64,000 nucleotides of DNA. Origin: JBCBSK01 sp965250105 (lineage in GTDB: Bacteria > Pseudomonadota > Alphaproteobacteria > Rhizobiales > Tepidamorphaceae). Positions 34,354 to 43,608 of the stretch are shown in pieces. Both the position numbers and the translations under genes were made by a program. Position 1 is the first letter of the stretch. Every line of letters begins with the position of its first letter. A model generated the notes under the pieces. That model did not search any database. It was not told where the DNA came from and worked only from the letters and a program-made list of their open reading frames with translations. The stretch lies in assembly GCA_965250105.1 (NCBI GenBank), contig OZ252290.1, positions 2,108,001-2,172,000 on the forward strand. The letters run 5' to 3'.

Positions 34354-35154
34354 ATGGCGGAATTCTCGGGAAGGACGATCCTTGTCACCGGCGGGGCGAG
34401 CGGCATCGGGCTGGCCTCGGCGCATCTCCTGCGCGACCGAGGCGCCGATGTGGCGATCGTCGACGCCAATGCCGAGGCCTGCGCCACGATGGCCAAGGAC
34501 GATGGGTGGCTGTCGGTCACCGCGCTCGACGTCCGTGACCGCACCGGCGTCGCCGATCTGCACCGGTGTCTGAAAGAAGATGGCCATACCGTCTCAGGCC
34601 TGGTCAACTGCGCCGGGATCGTCCAGCCGCCGGACCGGCCGGAAGATTTCACCCGCGACGCCTTCGACGAGGTGCTGACCGTCAATCTGACGGGCACCTA
34701 TACGATGTGCCGGGAATTCGGCATGGCCATGGCCGCGCGCGGAGACGGCGTTATCGTGAACATCGCCTCGGTGGCCGGCATGCGGTCGATGCCGCTGCAT
34801 GCCTATACGCCGGCCAAGGCGGGCGTCATCAGCCTGACCGAATGTCTGGCCGCCGAATGGGGGCGGGCCGGCGTGCGCGTCAACACGATCTCGCCGGGCT
34901 ACACGTTGACCGCCGCCCTGCGCGGACAGATCGATGCCGGCTTGCGCGACAGCGCCAAGCTGGCGAGCAACAGCGCGCTCGGCCGCCTGATCGAACCGGA
35001 GGCCATCGCCGAAGGCGTTGCCTTCCTTCTGTCCGAGCGCGCGGGCATGATCACCGGCATCAACCTGCCGATCGATGCCGGTTGGCTGGTCGCCGGCTCC
35101 TGGTCGACCTTTGGCGGGGTGCGGCAGCCGGCAAGCGCGGCGTCCAAGGCATGA
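34354..35154 (+). CDS. SDR-family oxidoreductase
   Basis: 266 residues from ATG 34354. Cofactor motif TGGASGIG (about 12-19), Asp after beta2 (AIVDAN, NAD preference), NCAG strand, serine strand IVNIASVAG, and YTPAKAG containing the Tyr and Lys of the active site. It likely oxidises a hydroxyacyl intermediate of the operon's pathway. The last four bases overlap the next SDR gene. Confidence 0.88.
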   Translation: MAEFSGRTILVTGGASGIGLASAHLLRDRGADVAIVDANAEACATMAKDDGWLSVTALDVRDRTGVADLHRCLKEDGHTVSGLVNCAGIVQPPDRPEDFTRDAFDEVLTVNLTGTYTMCREFGMAMAARGDGVIVNIASVAGMRSMPLHAYTPAKAGVISLTECLAAEWGRAGVRVNTISPGYTLTAALRGQIDAGLRDSAKLASNSALGRLIEPEAIAEGVAFLLSERAGMITGINLPIDAGWLVAGSWSTFGGVRQPASAASKA

Positions 35155-35954
35155 CGCAAACCTTCCGGCCGTGCCAGTTCGCCGGACAGGGCGTCATGGT
35201 CACCGGCGGGGCCAGCGGCCTCGGCCAGGCCGGGGCGCGCGCCTTCGCGGATCTCGGTGCCCGCGTCGTCATCGTCGATCAGGATGCCGATGCCGGTAAC
35301 GCGGCGGCCCGCGATCTCGGAGACGGCCATTTCTTCCTGCCATGCGATGTCACCGATGCCGAGGCGGTCGCCGCGACGGTCGATCGGGTGCTCGAGACAA
35401 TCGGCCGTATCGACGTCCTGATCAATTGCGCCGGCATTCCCGATGCCTTCGTGGCCACGCTGGAGCAGGATGTCGACGCCTTCCGACATGTTGTCGACGT
35501 TAACCTGACCGGCAGCTATCTAGCCTGCAAGGCGGTGGCGCCCGACATGCTGGCGCGCGGTTCGGGCGCCATCGTCAATATGAGCTCGATGGCTGGCGTC
35601 CTGGGGCTTGCGCCGCGCAACGCCTATAGCGCGGCCAAGGCGGGCATTCAGACCATGACCCGCACGCTGGCCTGCGAATGGGCGGCTGGCGGTGTCCGGG
35701 TCAACGCGCTAGCGCCGGGATATCTTCTGACGCCGTTCTTCGAGAAGCTGATGGCGGAGGGCAAGCTCGACGGCGCGGCGGTGCGCCGGCGCACGCCGGC
35801 GGGCCGGTTCGGCGCCGCCGAAGACGCTGCCAATGCCATGGTCTTCCTGGCCTCGCCGGCCGCCCGCTTCATTACCGGCGTCACGCTGCCGATCGACGGC
35901 GGCTACAGCGCATTCGGCGGCACCGGACACGCTTATGACGGCCCGCTGGACTGA
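35151..35954 (+). CDS. SDR-family oxidoreductase
   Basis: 267 residues, ATG overlapping the previous stop. Motifs: TGGASGLG, IVDQDAD after beta2, NCAG, IVNMSSMAG and YSAAKAG. It resembles its neighbour but with clear divergence, so the two probably work on different steps or stereoisomers and are not a recent duplication. Close relatives act on 3-hydroxyacyl-CoA or cyclic alcohols. Confidence 0.88.
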   Translation: MTQTFRPCQFAGQGVMVTGGASGLGQAGARAFADLGARVVIVDQDADAGNAAARDLGDGHFFLPCDVTDAEAVAATVDRVLETIGRIDVLINCAGIPDAFVATLEQDVDAFRHVVDVNLTGSYLACKAVAPDMLARGSGAIVNMSSMAGVLGLAPRNAYSAAKAGIQTMTRTLACEWAAGGVRVNALAPGYLLTPFFEKLMAEGKLDGAAVRRRTPAGRFGAAEDAANAMVFLASPAARFITGVTLPIDGGYSAFGGTGHAYDGPLD

Positions 35955-35958
35955 TCCG

Positions 35959-37506
35959 ATGCGTGGCGCTCTCGAACCGGCAACCACCGTTCCGGACCTG
36001 CTGCGTCGGCGCGCCGAGATCGCACCGACCACGCTGGCCTTTTCGGCGCAGTCCTGGCGCGGCGGGCGCGACCGGCTGACCTATCGGCAACTGGCCTTGC
36101 GCATGGACATCGTCGCGGCCGGCCTGAAGGCGCGCGGCGTTCGCCGTGGCGACCGGATCGCGGTGTTTCTCGACAATGACGCGGGCCGCGAAGCGGTGCT
36201 CACCGCCCTGGGCGCGCTGGCCCTGGGCGCGGCCGTGGCGCCGCTCAACACGCGCGCCTCCGACCGGGAACTGACCCACGCGCTGGGGCTGGTGGCGCCG
36301 GCCCTGATCGTGACGCGCGCCGATCACCGAGGGCGTCTGGCCGGGCTCGCTCCGTCCGGCCATCTCATCGTGCTGGATGCCGAGCCCGGTTCCGCCGAGG
36401 CATGGCCCGAGCCCGACCTGCGGCCGCCGCCAGCCGGCGGGGTGGATCCGCCGGATCCCGACGATCTCGCTTGTCTCCTGTTCACCTCGGGCACCACCGG
36501 GGCGTCCAAGGCCGTCATGCACAGCCATCGCACGATGCTGGCGGCGGGCCGTGCGGTGGGTACATCGGTCGGCCTCGAAGCGGGCGATCTCTATCAGGGC
36601 GCCTTTCCGTTCTTCACCAGTTCCTGCCTCAATATCGGCTGCATGTCGGCCTGGGTCGCGGGTGGCGGGTTCGTGATGGAGGGGCCGATCACCAACGCCG
36701 AGCGGTTGCGCCTGATCGCTACCGAGGGCACGACGGTCTATCATGGCGTGCCGTCTGTCCTGCGGTTCCTGGCCGATCAGGCGGCCGGCGATCCCTCCCG
36801 TCCGGCGGCGCTGCGCCGGTTTGGCTATGGCGGGGCGGCGATGCCGGTGACCCTGATCGAACAGCTCGCCGAACGCTTTCCGCATACCGATCAGGTCCAT
36901 ATCTGGGGCATGACCGAAACCGGTCCGGCGGGGACCATCCTGACGCCCGACCATCTGCCCGGCAAGGCCGGCGCGATCGGCGTGGCGATGCAGGACTGCC
37001 GGATTCGCCTCGTCGACGAGGCCGGTCAGGACGTGCCCGACGGCATGCCTGGCGAAATGCTGTTCGCCGGACCGTCCATGGCGCTCGGCTATTTCCGCGA
37101 TCCGGCGGAAACCGACCGGACTTTTGTCGACGGCTGGGTGCGGAGCGGCGATATCGCGGTCCGGGATGCTGATGGCATCCTGCATTTCCACGACCGCAAG
37201 AAGGATGTGATCAATCGCGGCGGGCTGAAGATCTCTTCGGTCGCGGTCGAACAGGTCATCATGCGGTTCGACGGCATCGGCGACGTTGCCGTCGCGCCGG
37301 TGCCGCATGCCAAGCTCGGCGAGGATGTCGCCGCCTTCATTGTCGAAAAAGCCGGTGTTTCGGTCGATCCCGACGCCCTGACGGCCTTCTGCGTGGCGCG
37401 TCTCGCCGATTACGAAGTCCCGCGCCGGATCGTCAAGCTGGATGCCTTGCCGCGCAATCCGATGGGCAAGGTGCAGAAACACCTGTTGTCTGCCGTATCC
37501 GACTAG
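35959..37506 (+). CDS. acyl-CoA synthetase (AMP-forming ligase)
   Basis: 515 residues from ATG 35959; ATG 35935 inside the preceding gene is an alternative. The adenylation motifs are present: LLFTSGTTGASKAVMHSH (A3), YGGAAM, WGMTETG (A5), GWVRSGDIAVRD (A7) and DRKKDVINRGG (A8); the C-terminal Lys is in PMGKVQKH. It should activate the imported carboxylic acid as its CoA ester, giving substrates to the hydratase and SDRs. It is the last gene of the operon and converges on xerC. Confidence 0.9.
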   Translation: MRGALEPATTVPDLLRRRAEIAPTTLAFSAQSWRGGRDRLTYRQLALRMDIVAAGLKARGVRRGDRIAVFLDNDAGREAVLTALGALALGAAVAPLNTRASDRELTHALGLVAPALIVTRADHRGRLAGLAPSGHLIVLDAEPGSAEAWPEPDLRPPPAGGVDPPDPDDLACLLFTSGTTGASKAVMHSHRTMLAAGRAVGTSVGLEAGDLYQGAFPFFTSSCLNIGCMSAWVAGGGFVMEGPITNAERLRLIATEGTTVYHGVPSVLRFLADQAAGDPSRPAALRRFGYGGAAMPVTLIEQLAERFPHTDQVHIWGMTETGPAGTILTPDHLPGKAGAIGVAMQDCRIRLVDEAGQDVPDGMPGEMLFAGPSMALGYFRDPAETDRTFVDGWVRSGDIAVRDADGILHFHDRKKDVINRGGLKISSVAVEQVIMRFDGIGDVAVAPVPHAKLGEDVAAFIVEKAGVSVDPDALTAFCVARLADYEVPRRIVKLDALPRNPMGKVQKHLLSAVSD

Positions 37507-37543
37507 GCGTCGGGGCGGGCAAGCGCGATCGGACGTCCAGCCG

Positions 37544-38536
37544 TCAGGCGCGGGGATGGGCGCTGCGATAGGTGGCCAGCAGTTCCGTCTCGTCGACGTT
37601 GGTGTAGATCTGCGTCGTCGACAGGCTGGCATGGCCGAGAAGATCCTGGATCGCGCGCAAGTCCCCGCCATTCGACAGGAGATGGGTCGCGAAGGCATGG
37701 CGCAAGGCGTGCGGCGTGGCCGAATTCGGCAGGCCGAGCGCCCCGCGCAGAAGCGCCATCCGCTTCTGGACCAGGCGCGGATTGAGCGGGCCGCCGCGCG
37801 CGCCGACGAAGAGCGGCCCATCGGCCGGAAGGGGATGCGGGCACAGCGCCAGATAGTCGGCGATACGCCGGCGCACCACGTCGAGCACCGGCACGATACG
37901 GGTCTTGCCGCCCTTGCCGGCGATCCGGAGGCTGTCGGTCGCGCCGGGCGGCGGTGCCTCGCCACGGGTCAATCCAAGTGCTTCCGAAATGCGCAGGCCG
38001 CAGCCATAGAGCAAGGCCAGGACGGCGGCGTCGCGCGCCGCGATCCACGGCTCGTCCGTATCGGGCAGGATGGCATCGGCTTGGGTGACCGCCCGCGCCG
38101 ACGGCCGGTCGAGCGGTTTCGGCAGGGCGCGCGGTTTCTTCGGCCCGCGTATGCCGGCGAGCGCCCGCGTTTCGATGTCGTGCACCTTGTCGAGATGGCG
38201 GAAGAAGGAGCGCAGCCCCGCGATCTGGCGCGAAATGGTGCGCGGCCCGGCGTCTTCGGCGCGGCGCGCGGCGAGAAAGGCGCGCGTATCGGTGGCCGTC
38301 AGCCGCGCGAGATCGCCGACGGCCGGGATCGCGCCGAGATGGTCGCGCAGGAAGACGAGATATTGCCGGAGATCGCGCTCATAGGCGTCGATCGTCTTGG
38401 GCGACAGGCGCTTTTCGCTGGTAAGTGTCGTCAGCCAGCCATCGACCAGCGCCATGACATCCGGCCCGGCCAGCGTCAGGCCGGTATCGGCATGCCGGGC
38501 GTCATAGCCTGCTCGATGCGCTGTTGTAGCGGTCAT
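37544..38536 (-). CDS. xerC: tyrosine recombinase XerC
   Basis: 330 residues from ATG 38536 with GGAGG upstream. The N-terminal SAM-like core-binding domain (LTSEKRLSPKTIDAYERDLRQYLVFL) is followed by the catalytic domain. Catalytic residues are the Arg in GCGLRISEAL, Lys in GKGGKTR, HxxR in HALRHAFATHLL, His in LGHASL and Tyr in TTQIYTNV. XerC with XerD resolves chromosome dimers at dif during division. There is no phage or integron context, so it is the housekeeping recombinase. Genes fsa and ispA lie upstream on the same strand. Confidence 0.92.
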   Translation of the reverse strand: MTATTAHRAGYDARHADTGLTLAGPDVMALVDGWLTTLTSEKRLSPKTIDAYERDLRQYLVFLRDHLGAIPAVGDLARLTATDTRAFLAARRAEDAGPRTISRQIAGLRSFFRHLDKVHDIETRALAGIRGPKKPRALPKPLDRPSARAVTQADAILPDTDEPWIAARDAAVLALLYGCGLRISEALGLTRGEAPPPGATDSLRIAGKGGKTRIVPVLDVVRRRIADYLALCPHPLPADGPLFVGARGGPLNPRLVQKRMALLRGALGLPNSATPHALRHAFATHLLSNGGDLRAIQDLLGHASLSTTQIYTNVDETELLATYRSAHPRA

Positions 38537-38594
38537 GCGCGATCCTCCCATCCATCGGGACGAGCATGCCGTGTCCGCCTTGTCGGCCGGTTAA

Positions 38595-38621
38595 CCGCCC
38601 CGGCCTGTTCCAGCGGGGCGG
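38595..38621 (-). terminator. possible terminator downstream of fsa
   Basis: CCGCCCC (38595-38601) pairs with GGGGCGG (38615-38621) in the gap between fsa and xerC. Only a weak T-rich tail follows on the minus strand, so termination may be partial. Confidence 0.35.
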
Positions 38622-38635
38622 CGGGGCATTGCGCT

Positions 38636-39289
38636 TTACAGGATCGACTGGCCTGTCTTGCCCCAGTCGGCGAGAAAGGCGGCGAGGCCCTTGTCGGTCA
38701 GCGGATGGGCGGCGAGCCCGCGCAGGACCGCTGGCGGCACGGTGGCGACATCGGCGCCGGCCAGCGCCGATTCCTTGACATGGTTGGGCGTGCGGATCGA
38801 CGCCGCCAGGATCTCGGTCGAGAAGTCGTAATTGTCGTAGATGACGCGGATCTCTTGGATCAGTTCCATGCCGTCGAGGCCGATATCGTCGAGCCGGCCG
38901 ATGAAGGGCGAGATGAAGGTGGCGCCGGCCTTGGCCGCGAGAAGCGCCTGATTGGCGTTGAAGCAGAGCGTCACATTGACCATGGTGCCGCCCTGGCTGA
39001 GCGCCCGGCAGGCCTTCAGCCCGTCCCAGGTCAGCGGCACCTTGACCGCGATATTGTCGGCGATCGCGGCCAGCTTGCGGCCCTCGTCGAGCATGGCGTC
39101 GGCCTCGGTCGCGGTCACCTCGGCGCTGACCGGCCCGTCGACGATTTCACAGATCTCGGTGACGACGTCGATGAAGTCGCGGCCGGACTTGGCGATCAGC
39201 GAGGGATTGGTCGTCACCCCGTCCAGAAGGCCCGTGGCGGCGAGGTCGGCGATCTCGCTCGTATCGGCGGTGTCGACGAAGAACTTCAT
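38636..39289 (-). CDS. fsa: fructose-6-phosphate aldolase / transaldolase-like (FSA/TalC family)
   Basis: 217 residues, the short form of the transaldolase superfamily. It starts MKFFVDTADTSEI, has GVTTNPSLIAKSG (25-37), and the Schiff-base Lys83 in IAVKVPLTWDGLKA. ATLCFNANQALLAAKAGATFISPFIGRLDD-type blocks are present (here NVTLCFN...). It forms or cleaves sedoheptulose or fructose phosphates in the pentose phosphate pathway. In Rhizobiales the annotated function is usually transaldolase; sequence alone does not decide. Confidence 0.9.
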   Translation of the reverse strand: MKFFVDTADTSEIADLAATGLLDGVTTNPSLIAKSGRDFIDVVTEICEIVDGPVSAEVTATEADAMLDEGRKLAAIADNIAVKVPLTWDGLKACRALSQGGTMVNVTLCFNANQALLAAKAGATFISPFIGRLDDIGLDGMELIQEIRVIYDNYDFSTEILAASIRTPNHVKESALAGADVATVPPAVLRGLAAHPLTDKGLAAFLADWGKTGQSIL

Positions 39290-39420
39290 GGCAGGGCCTT
39301 TCGCGGAGCGGTCATTGGACGTTGACGGGCGTTATTCCCCAAGCCCGCGCGCGAGGGAAGCGGAAACTTGCGATGGATCCGGCGGTCTGCCGTCGGGCCG
39401 GGTTCACCCGTCCGACCCGG

Positions 39421-40311
39421 TCAGTTCCGGCGGTCGCGGATGAAGCGGGCAAGGGCGGTGAGCGGCGCGGCGCGGTCGGCGAAGACCGATACCGCCTCCT
39501 CGGCGTCCCGCACGCAAGCATCGAGCCTGTCGCGGGCCTTATCGGCGCCGAGAAGATCGACCAGCGTCGCCTTGCCCTTGCCGGCATCCTTGCCGGCGGC
39601 CTTGCCGAGACTTTCGGCATCGCCCGAGCGGTCGAGCAAATCGTCGGCGATCTGGAAGGCGGTGCCGACGGCGCGCGCATAGGCCTGAAGCGCCGCGCGC
39701 TCACTGGCCGCCGCCCCGCCGATCAGCGCGCCCGCCTCGCAGGCGAAGGCGAACAGGGCGCCGGTCTTCATCGCCTGCATGGCGAGCGTTGCCTCGAGGT
39801 CGAGCGCATCGGTCTCGGCCAGAAGATCGCGCATCTGGCCGCCGACCATGCCGTCGACGCCGGCGGCGCGCGCCAGACCCAGGACGAGATCGGCGCGCAC
39901 GGCGGGCTCCGGATGGGTCGCGGGATCGGCCAGGGTCTCGAACGATAGAGCTTGCAGCGCGTCGCCGACGAGGATCGCGGTGGCCTCGTCGAAGGCGACA
40001 TGGACCGTCGGCTTGCCGCGGCGCAGCGCGTCGTCATCCATCGCCGGCAGGTCGTCATGCACCAGGCTGTAGGCATGCAGCAGTTCGAGCGCCGCCCCGG
40101 CGCGCAGCGCATCCTCTTCCGCGACGCCGAACAGCGCGGCGCCGCGCGCCACGAGATAGGGCCGCACCCTTTTTCCCCCGCCAAGAACCGCATGGGCCAT
40201 GCCGGCGCGCACGCGATCCTCCCCGGTATCGCCGACAAGGCCGGCGAGAACCGGCTCCAGCCGGGCCGCGAAGCCGCGCAACTCGTCGAGCGTATCTGTT
40301 GCCTCTATCAT
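39421..40311 (-). CDS. ispA: polyprenyl synthetase, farnesyl/geranylgeranyl diphosphate synthase (IspA)
   Basis: 296 residues from ATG 40311. Both aspartate-rich motifs are visible: DDLPAMDDD (first) and DDLLD (second), with GGKRVRP and GMVGGQMRDLL between conserved helices. It condenses isopentenyl diphosphate with allylic diphosphates to make farnesyl-type prenyl chains for quinones and undecaprenyl phosphate. The precursor pathway gene ispG lies 2 kb away on the other strand. xseB and dxs, often neighbours of ispA, are absent here. Confidence 0.92.
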   Translation of the reverse strand: MIEATDTLDELRGFAARLEPVLAGLVGDTGEDRVRAGMAHAVLGGGKRVRPYLVARGAALFGVAEEDALRAGAALELLHAYSLVHDDLPAMDDDALRRGKPTVHVAFDEATAILVGDALQALSFETLADPATHPEPAVRADLVLGLARAAGVDGMVGGQMRDLLAETDALDLEATLAMQAMKTGALFAFACEAGALIGGAAASERAALQAYARAVGTAFQIADDLLDRSGDAESLGKAAGKDAGKGKATLVDLLGADKARDRLDACVRDAEEAVSVFADRAAPLTALARFIRDRRN

Positions 40312-40468
40312 GGTCGCTGCATGGCCGAACCGCGCCGCCGGCGCAAGCCCGCGCGGAACGGGCACGGCTCGACAAGCGTCGCCGCGCCGCCATCGCCATG
40401 CATCTGGCGCATGACGCGGCCGATGGCGACGGCTAGGAAGGTCAGTCTAGCTGACCTAATATGCGGCG

Positions 40469-41068
40469 ATGATCGATACCAACACGCTCGTCGCCTTGAT
40501 CGCGCTCGCTTTCGCCGCGACCTGGACGCCGGGTCCCAACAACATCATGCTGGCCAATTCGGGCGCGACCTTCGGCTTCGCGCGCACCCTGCCGCATGCG
40601 CTCGGCGTGGCGCTCGGTTTCCCGGTGATGATGTTCGCCATCGCGCTCGGGCTCGGCGAAGTGTTCCAGACCCATGCGGCGTTCCGAGAGGCGCTGAAAT
40701 GGCTCGGCGCGGCGCTTCTGCTCTATCTCGCCTACCGCATCGCGACGGCTGGCCGGACCGCCGACGGCCTTGGGCGCGGGCGGCCCTTCACCTTCGTCGA
40801 GGCGGCGGGCTTTCAGTGGATCAATCCCAAGGCCTGGGCGATGTCGGTGTCGACGGCGGCCACCTTCGTCACCGGCGCGGCGCCGGTGCGCGAGGCCTTG
40901 ATCTGTGCCGCGGTCTTCGTCGCGTCCGGGCTCGGCTCGGCGCATTCCTGGGCCCTGTTCGGCGCCGCCATCCGCCGTTTCCTGTCGACCGATCTGCGGC
41001 TCAGGCTGTTCAATCTCGTGATGGGACTGCTGGTCGCGTCCTATGTCATCCTGCTTCTCGCCGACTGA
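40469..41068 (+). CDS. LysE-family amino acid exporter
   Basis: 199 residues with six hydrophobic segments. The family signature WTPGPNNIMLANSGATFGFART is at 19-40, and GFQWINPKAWAMSVSTAATF follows in the middle. The family exports amino acids or homoserine lactones across the inner membrane; the substrate is not predictable. It heads a plus-strand series through ispG. Confidence 0.9.
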   Translation: MIDTNTLVALIALAFAATWTPGPNNIMLANSGATFGFARTLPHALGVALGFPVMMFAIALGLGEVFQTHAAFREALKWLGAALLLYLAYRIATAGRTADGLGRGRPFTFVEAAGFQWINPKAWAMSVSTAATFVTGAAPVREALICAAVFVASGLGSAHSWALFGAAIRRFLSTDLRLRLFNLVMGLLVASYVILLLAD

Positions 41069-41089
41069 GGGGCGAAACGGGAGGCCCGC

Positions 41090-41794
41090 ATGATCGGAGA
41101 TCCGGGCGCCTTCGTGCGCGCCAATACGCGGCCGCGCCCGGTGCCGTTGGCGCCCGATATCACGCTGGCCGTCGCTGACGAGGCGGTGGCGCTGTGGCAC
41201 AAGACCGAGGAGGAGATGACGGCGCAGGGCCTGCCGCCGCCTTTCTGGGCCTTCGCCTGGGCCGGCGGGCAGGCGCTGGCGCGCTATGTGCTCGACAATC
41301 CCGCCCTCGTTGCCGGCCGGACCGTGCTCGATCTCGGCGCGGGCTCGGGGCTTGTCGCCATCGCGGCGGCGCGTGCCGGCGCGGCGCGCGTCATCGCCAA
41401 TGATGTCGACCCGATGGCGGAAGCCGCCATCGGGGTCAATGTCGCGCTCAACGATCTGACACCCGGCTCCGTCGCGATCGAGACCCGCGACCGCCTCGAC
41501 GATCCCGGACCGGGCGCGGATGTGGTGCTCGTCGGCGATGTGTTCTACGAGCGCGAAACGGCCGACCGGCTCTACCGTTTCCTCGACCGGGCGCTCGACA
41601 CGGGCGCCGACGTCCTGATCGGCGATCCGGGCCGCAGCTACCTGCCCAAGGACCGGCTGGCGGCGCTGGCGCTTTACGGCGTGCCCGATATCGGGGCGCT
41701 GGAGGATCACGACATCAAGGATACGCGGGTCTGGCGCTGGCGGCCGGCGGATCACGAACCCGAGCGCAAACCCAATGACGCGACGCCGGAATGA
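41090..41794 (+). CDS. class I SAM methyltransferase, ETFB lysine methyltransferase-like
   Basis: 234 residues. Motif I is TVLDLGAGSGLVAIAAARAGA, then VIANDVDPMA, and VVLVGDVFYERE in place of the DPP/NPP motif. The flanking FWAFAWAGGQALARYVLDNP matches the methyltransferase-16/ETFBKMT family. Human ETFBKMT and its bacterial relatives methylate lysines of electron-transfer flavoprotein beta. A similar role here is inferred by family only. It lies 21 bases after the LysE-type gene. Confidence 0.82.
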   Translation: MIGDPGAFVRANTRPRPVPLAPDITLAVADEAVALWHKTEEEMTAQGLPPPFWAFAWAGGQALARYVLDNPALVAGRTVLDLGAGSGLVAIAAARAGAARVIANDVDPMAEAAIGVNVALNDLTPGSVAIETRDRLDDPGPGADVVLVGDVFYERETADRLYRFLDRALDTGADVLIGDPGRSYLPKDRLAALALYGVPDIGALEDHDIKDTRVWRWRPADHEPERKPNDATPE

Positions 41795-41837
41795 CCCTAG
41801 TATCGCGGCCGAGCGCATCCAGAGGATAGGACGGGGC

Positions 41838-42239
41838 ATGTTCTTTACAGGCATCAACATGATCGCGGTCGTGGTGGCGACCATTGTCGGTTTCGCCGCC
41901 GGGTCGGTCTGGTACACCGTGTTCGGCAAGTCCTGGGCCATCGCCCAGGGCAAGGAACCTGGCAGCTTCCGGCCGAGCCCGGGCCCGTTCGTCCTGGCGC
42001 TGGTCGCCCAGTTCATCATGGCGCTGATGCTGGCCGGCGTGATTGGCCATCTCGGGCCGGTCACCTTTCACGGCTCGATCATCTCGGCCATCATGATCTG
42101 GGCCGGCTTCATCGCCACGACCATCGTCGTCAATGACAGTTTCCAGGGCGCCAATGTGATGCTCAGCGTCATCGATGCCGGCCACTGGCTCGTCGTCTTG
42201 ATGTTGATGGGAGCTGTCATCGGCATGTTCGGCGTTTAG
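41838..42239 (+). CDS. DUF1761 membrane protein
   Basis: 133 residues from ATG 41838 with four hydrophobic helices. INMIAVVVATIVGFAAGSVWYTVFGKSWAIAQGK is the DUF1761 signature. Function is unknown. The start is supported by a purine-rich stretch seven to ten bases upstream; a longer frame overlapping the methyltransferase gene has no support. Confidence 0.82.
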   Translation: MFFTGINMIAVVVATIVGFAAGSVWYTVFGKSWAIAQGKEPGSFRPSPGPFVLALVAQFIMALMLAGVIGHLGPVTFHGSIISAIMIWAGFIATTIVVNDSFQGANVMLSVIDAGHWLVVLMLMGAVIGMFGV

Positions 42240-42327
42240 TGACACGCGGCGACTGGCCGGGCGGCCGGTGCCGCGATATATGGCCGGATATGGCTTGGGC
42301 AGAGTGGCGAGCGAACGGCGGCAGGCG

Positions 42328-43608
42328 ATGACGGGTCCGGCGGGAATGCAGTTTTCGGGACAGGCCGCGGCACGACGCGAATCCATTCCCGTGAAGGTGG
42401 GCGACGTCACGGTCGGCGGCGGCGCGCCCGTCGTCGTCCAGTCGATGACCAATACCGACACCGCCGATATCGAGGGAACGGCGCGTCAGGTCGCCGCGCT
42501 GGCGCGCGCCGGTTCGGAAGTGGTGCGCATCACCGTCGACCGCGACGAGGCGGCCGCCGCCGTGCCGCATATCCGCGACCGGCTGATGCTGATGGGCGTC
42601 GACGTGCCGCTCGTTGGCGATTTCCACTATATCGGCCACAAGCTGTTGCGCGACCATCCGGCCTGCGCCGAGGCGCTGGCGAAATACCGCATCAATCCCG
42701 GCAATGTCGGCTTCCGGGAAAAGCGCGACCTGCAATTCGGCCAGATGATCGAGATGGCGCTCCACTACGACAAGCCGGTGCGGATCGGCGTCAATTGGGG
42801 CAGCCTCGACCAGGAATTGCTGACCCGGCTGATGGACGAGAACGCGGCCAGCGCGGCCCCCGAGGACGCCCGCGCGGTGACCCGCGAGGCCATCGTTCAG
42901 TCGGCGCTGTTGTCGGCGGCGCGCGCCGAGGAGATTGGTCTGCCGTCTAACAAGATCCTGCTATCGGCCAAGGCCAGCCAGGTGCAGGATCTCGTCGCGG
43001 TCTACCAGTCGCTGGCCGCGCGCTGCGCCTATGGGCTGCATCTCGGCCTGACCGAGGCCGGCATGGGCTCGAAGGGCATCGTCGCGTCGACGGCGGGGCT
43101 GGCGATCCTCCTTCAGATGGGGATCGGCGACACGATCCGCGTCTCCTTGACGCCGGAACCCGGCGGCGACCGCACCCTCGAAGTCAAGGTCTGCCAGGAA
43201 ATCCTGCAATCTCTCGGCTTGCGGTCCTTCGTGCCCGTCGTCACCGCCTGTCCCGGCTGCGGGCGCACTACCTCGACGGTGTTCCAGGAACTCGCCAAGG
43301 ACATCGAGACCTTCCTGTCCTCGGAAATGCCGGTCTGGCGCGAGAAGTATCCCGGCGTCGAAACGCTCAATGTCGCGGTGATGGGCTGTATCGTGAACGG
43401 TCCCGGCGAGAGCAAGCACGCCGATATCGGCATTTCGCTACCCGGCACCGGCGAACAGCCGGCGGCGCCCGTCTTCGTCGACGGCAAGAAATCCGTCACC
43501 CTGCGCGGCCCGACCATCGCCGACGATTTCAAGGTGATGGTGATCGACTATATCGACCGGCGCTTCGGTGCGGCGGCGACCGACGACACCGTGGATGCGG
43601 CCGAATGA
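42328..43608 (+). CDS. ispG: 4-hydroxy-3-methylbut-2-enyl-diphosphate synthase (IspG/GcpE)
   Basis: 426 residues from ATG 42328 (ATG 42346 also possible). The TIM-barrel half is recognisable by VVVQSMTNTDTADIEGTARQV, PLVGDFHYIGHKLL and YRINPGNVGF. The [4Fe-4S] half carries CPGCGRTTSTVFQEL and MGCIVNGPGESKHADIG, giving the three cluster cysteines and the catalytic Glu. It makes HMBPP in the methylerythritol phosphate pathway and feeds IspA. The C-terminus overlaps the next gene by four bases. Confidence 0.96.
   Translation: MTGPAGMQFSGQAAARRESIPVKVGDVTVGGGAPVVVQSMTNTDTADIEGTARQVAALARAGSEVVRITVDRDEAAAAVPHIRDRLMLMGVDVPLVGDFHYIGHKLLRDHPACAEALAKYRINPGNVGFREKRDLQFGQMIEMALHYDKPVRIGVNWGSLDQELLTRLMDENAASAAPEDARAVTREAIVQSALLSAARAEEIGLPSNKILLSAKASQVQDLVAVYQSLAARCAYGLHLGLTEAGMGSKGIVASTAGLAILLQMGIGDTIRVSLTPEPGGDRTLEVKVCQEILQSLGLRSFVPVVTACPGCGRTTSTVFQELAKDIETFLSSEMPVWREKYPGVETLNVAVMGCIVNGPGESKHADIGISLPGTGEQPAAPVFVDGKKSVTLRGPTIADDFKVMVIDYIDRRFGAAATDDTVDAAE

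Noticed and set aside
35881..37965. Very long minus-strand open frame (about 694 codons) opposite the acyl-CoA ligase
   Set aside because: It is the antisense of a gene with complete adenylation motifs; its composition (Arg/Ala/Gly/His-rich, no domain) is typical of high-GC shadow frames.
37544..38536. Tyrosine recombinase as a mobile-element integrase
   Set aside because: Length and motifs fit XerC, and no attachment site, phage gene or tRNA is adjacent.
40320..40436. Short plus-strand basic frame before the LysE-type gene
   Set aside because: Arg/Ala-rich, no credible start or ribosome-binding site, overlaps the ispA 5' region on the other strand.
40442..42064. Minus-strand frame of 540 codons opposite the LysE-type, methyltransferase and DUF1761 genes
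   Set aside because: It spans three recognisable plus-strand genes and their gaps; a product of GC-rich codon bias.
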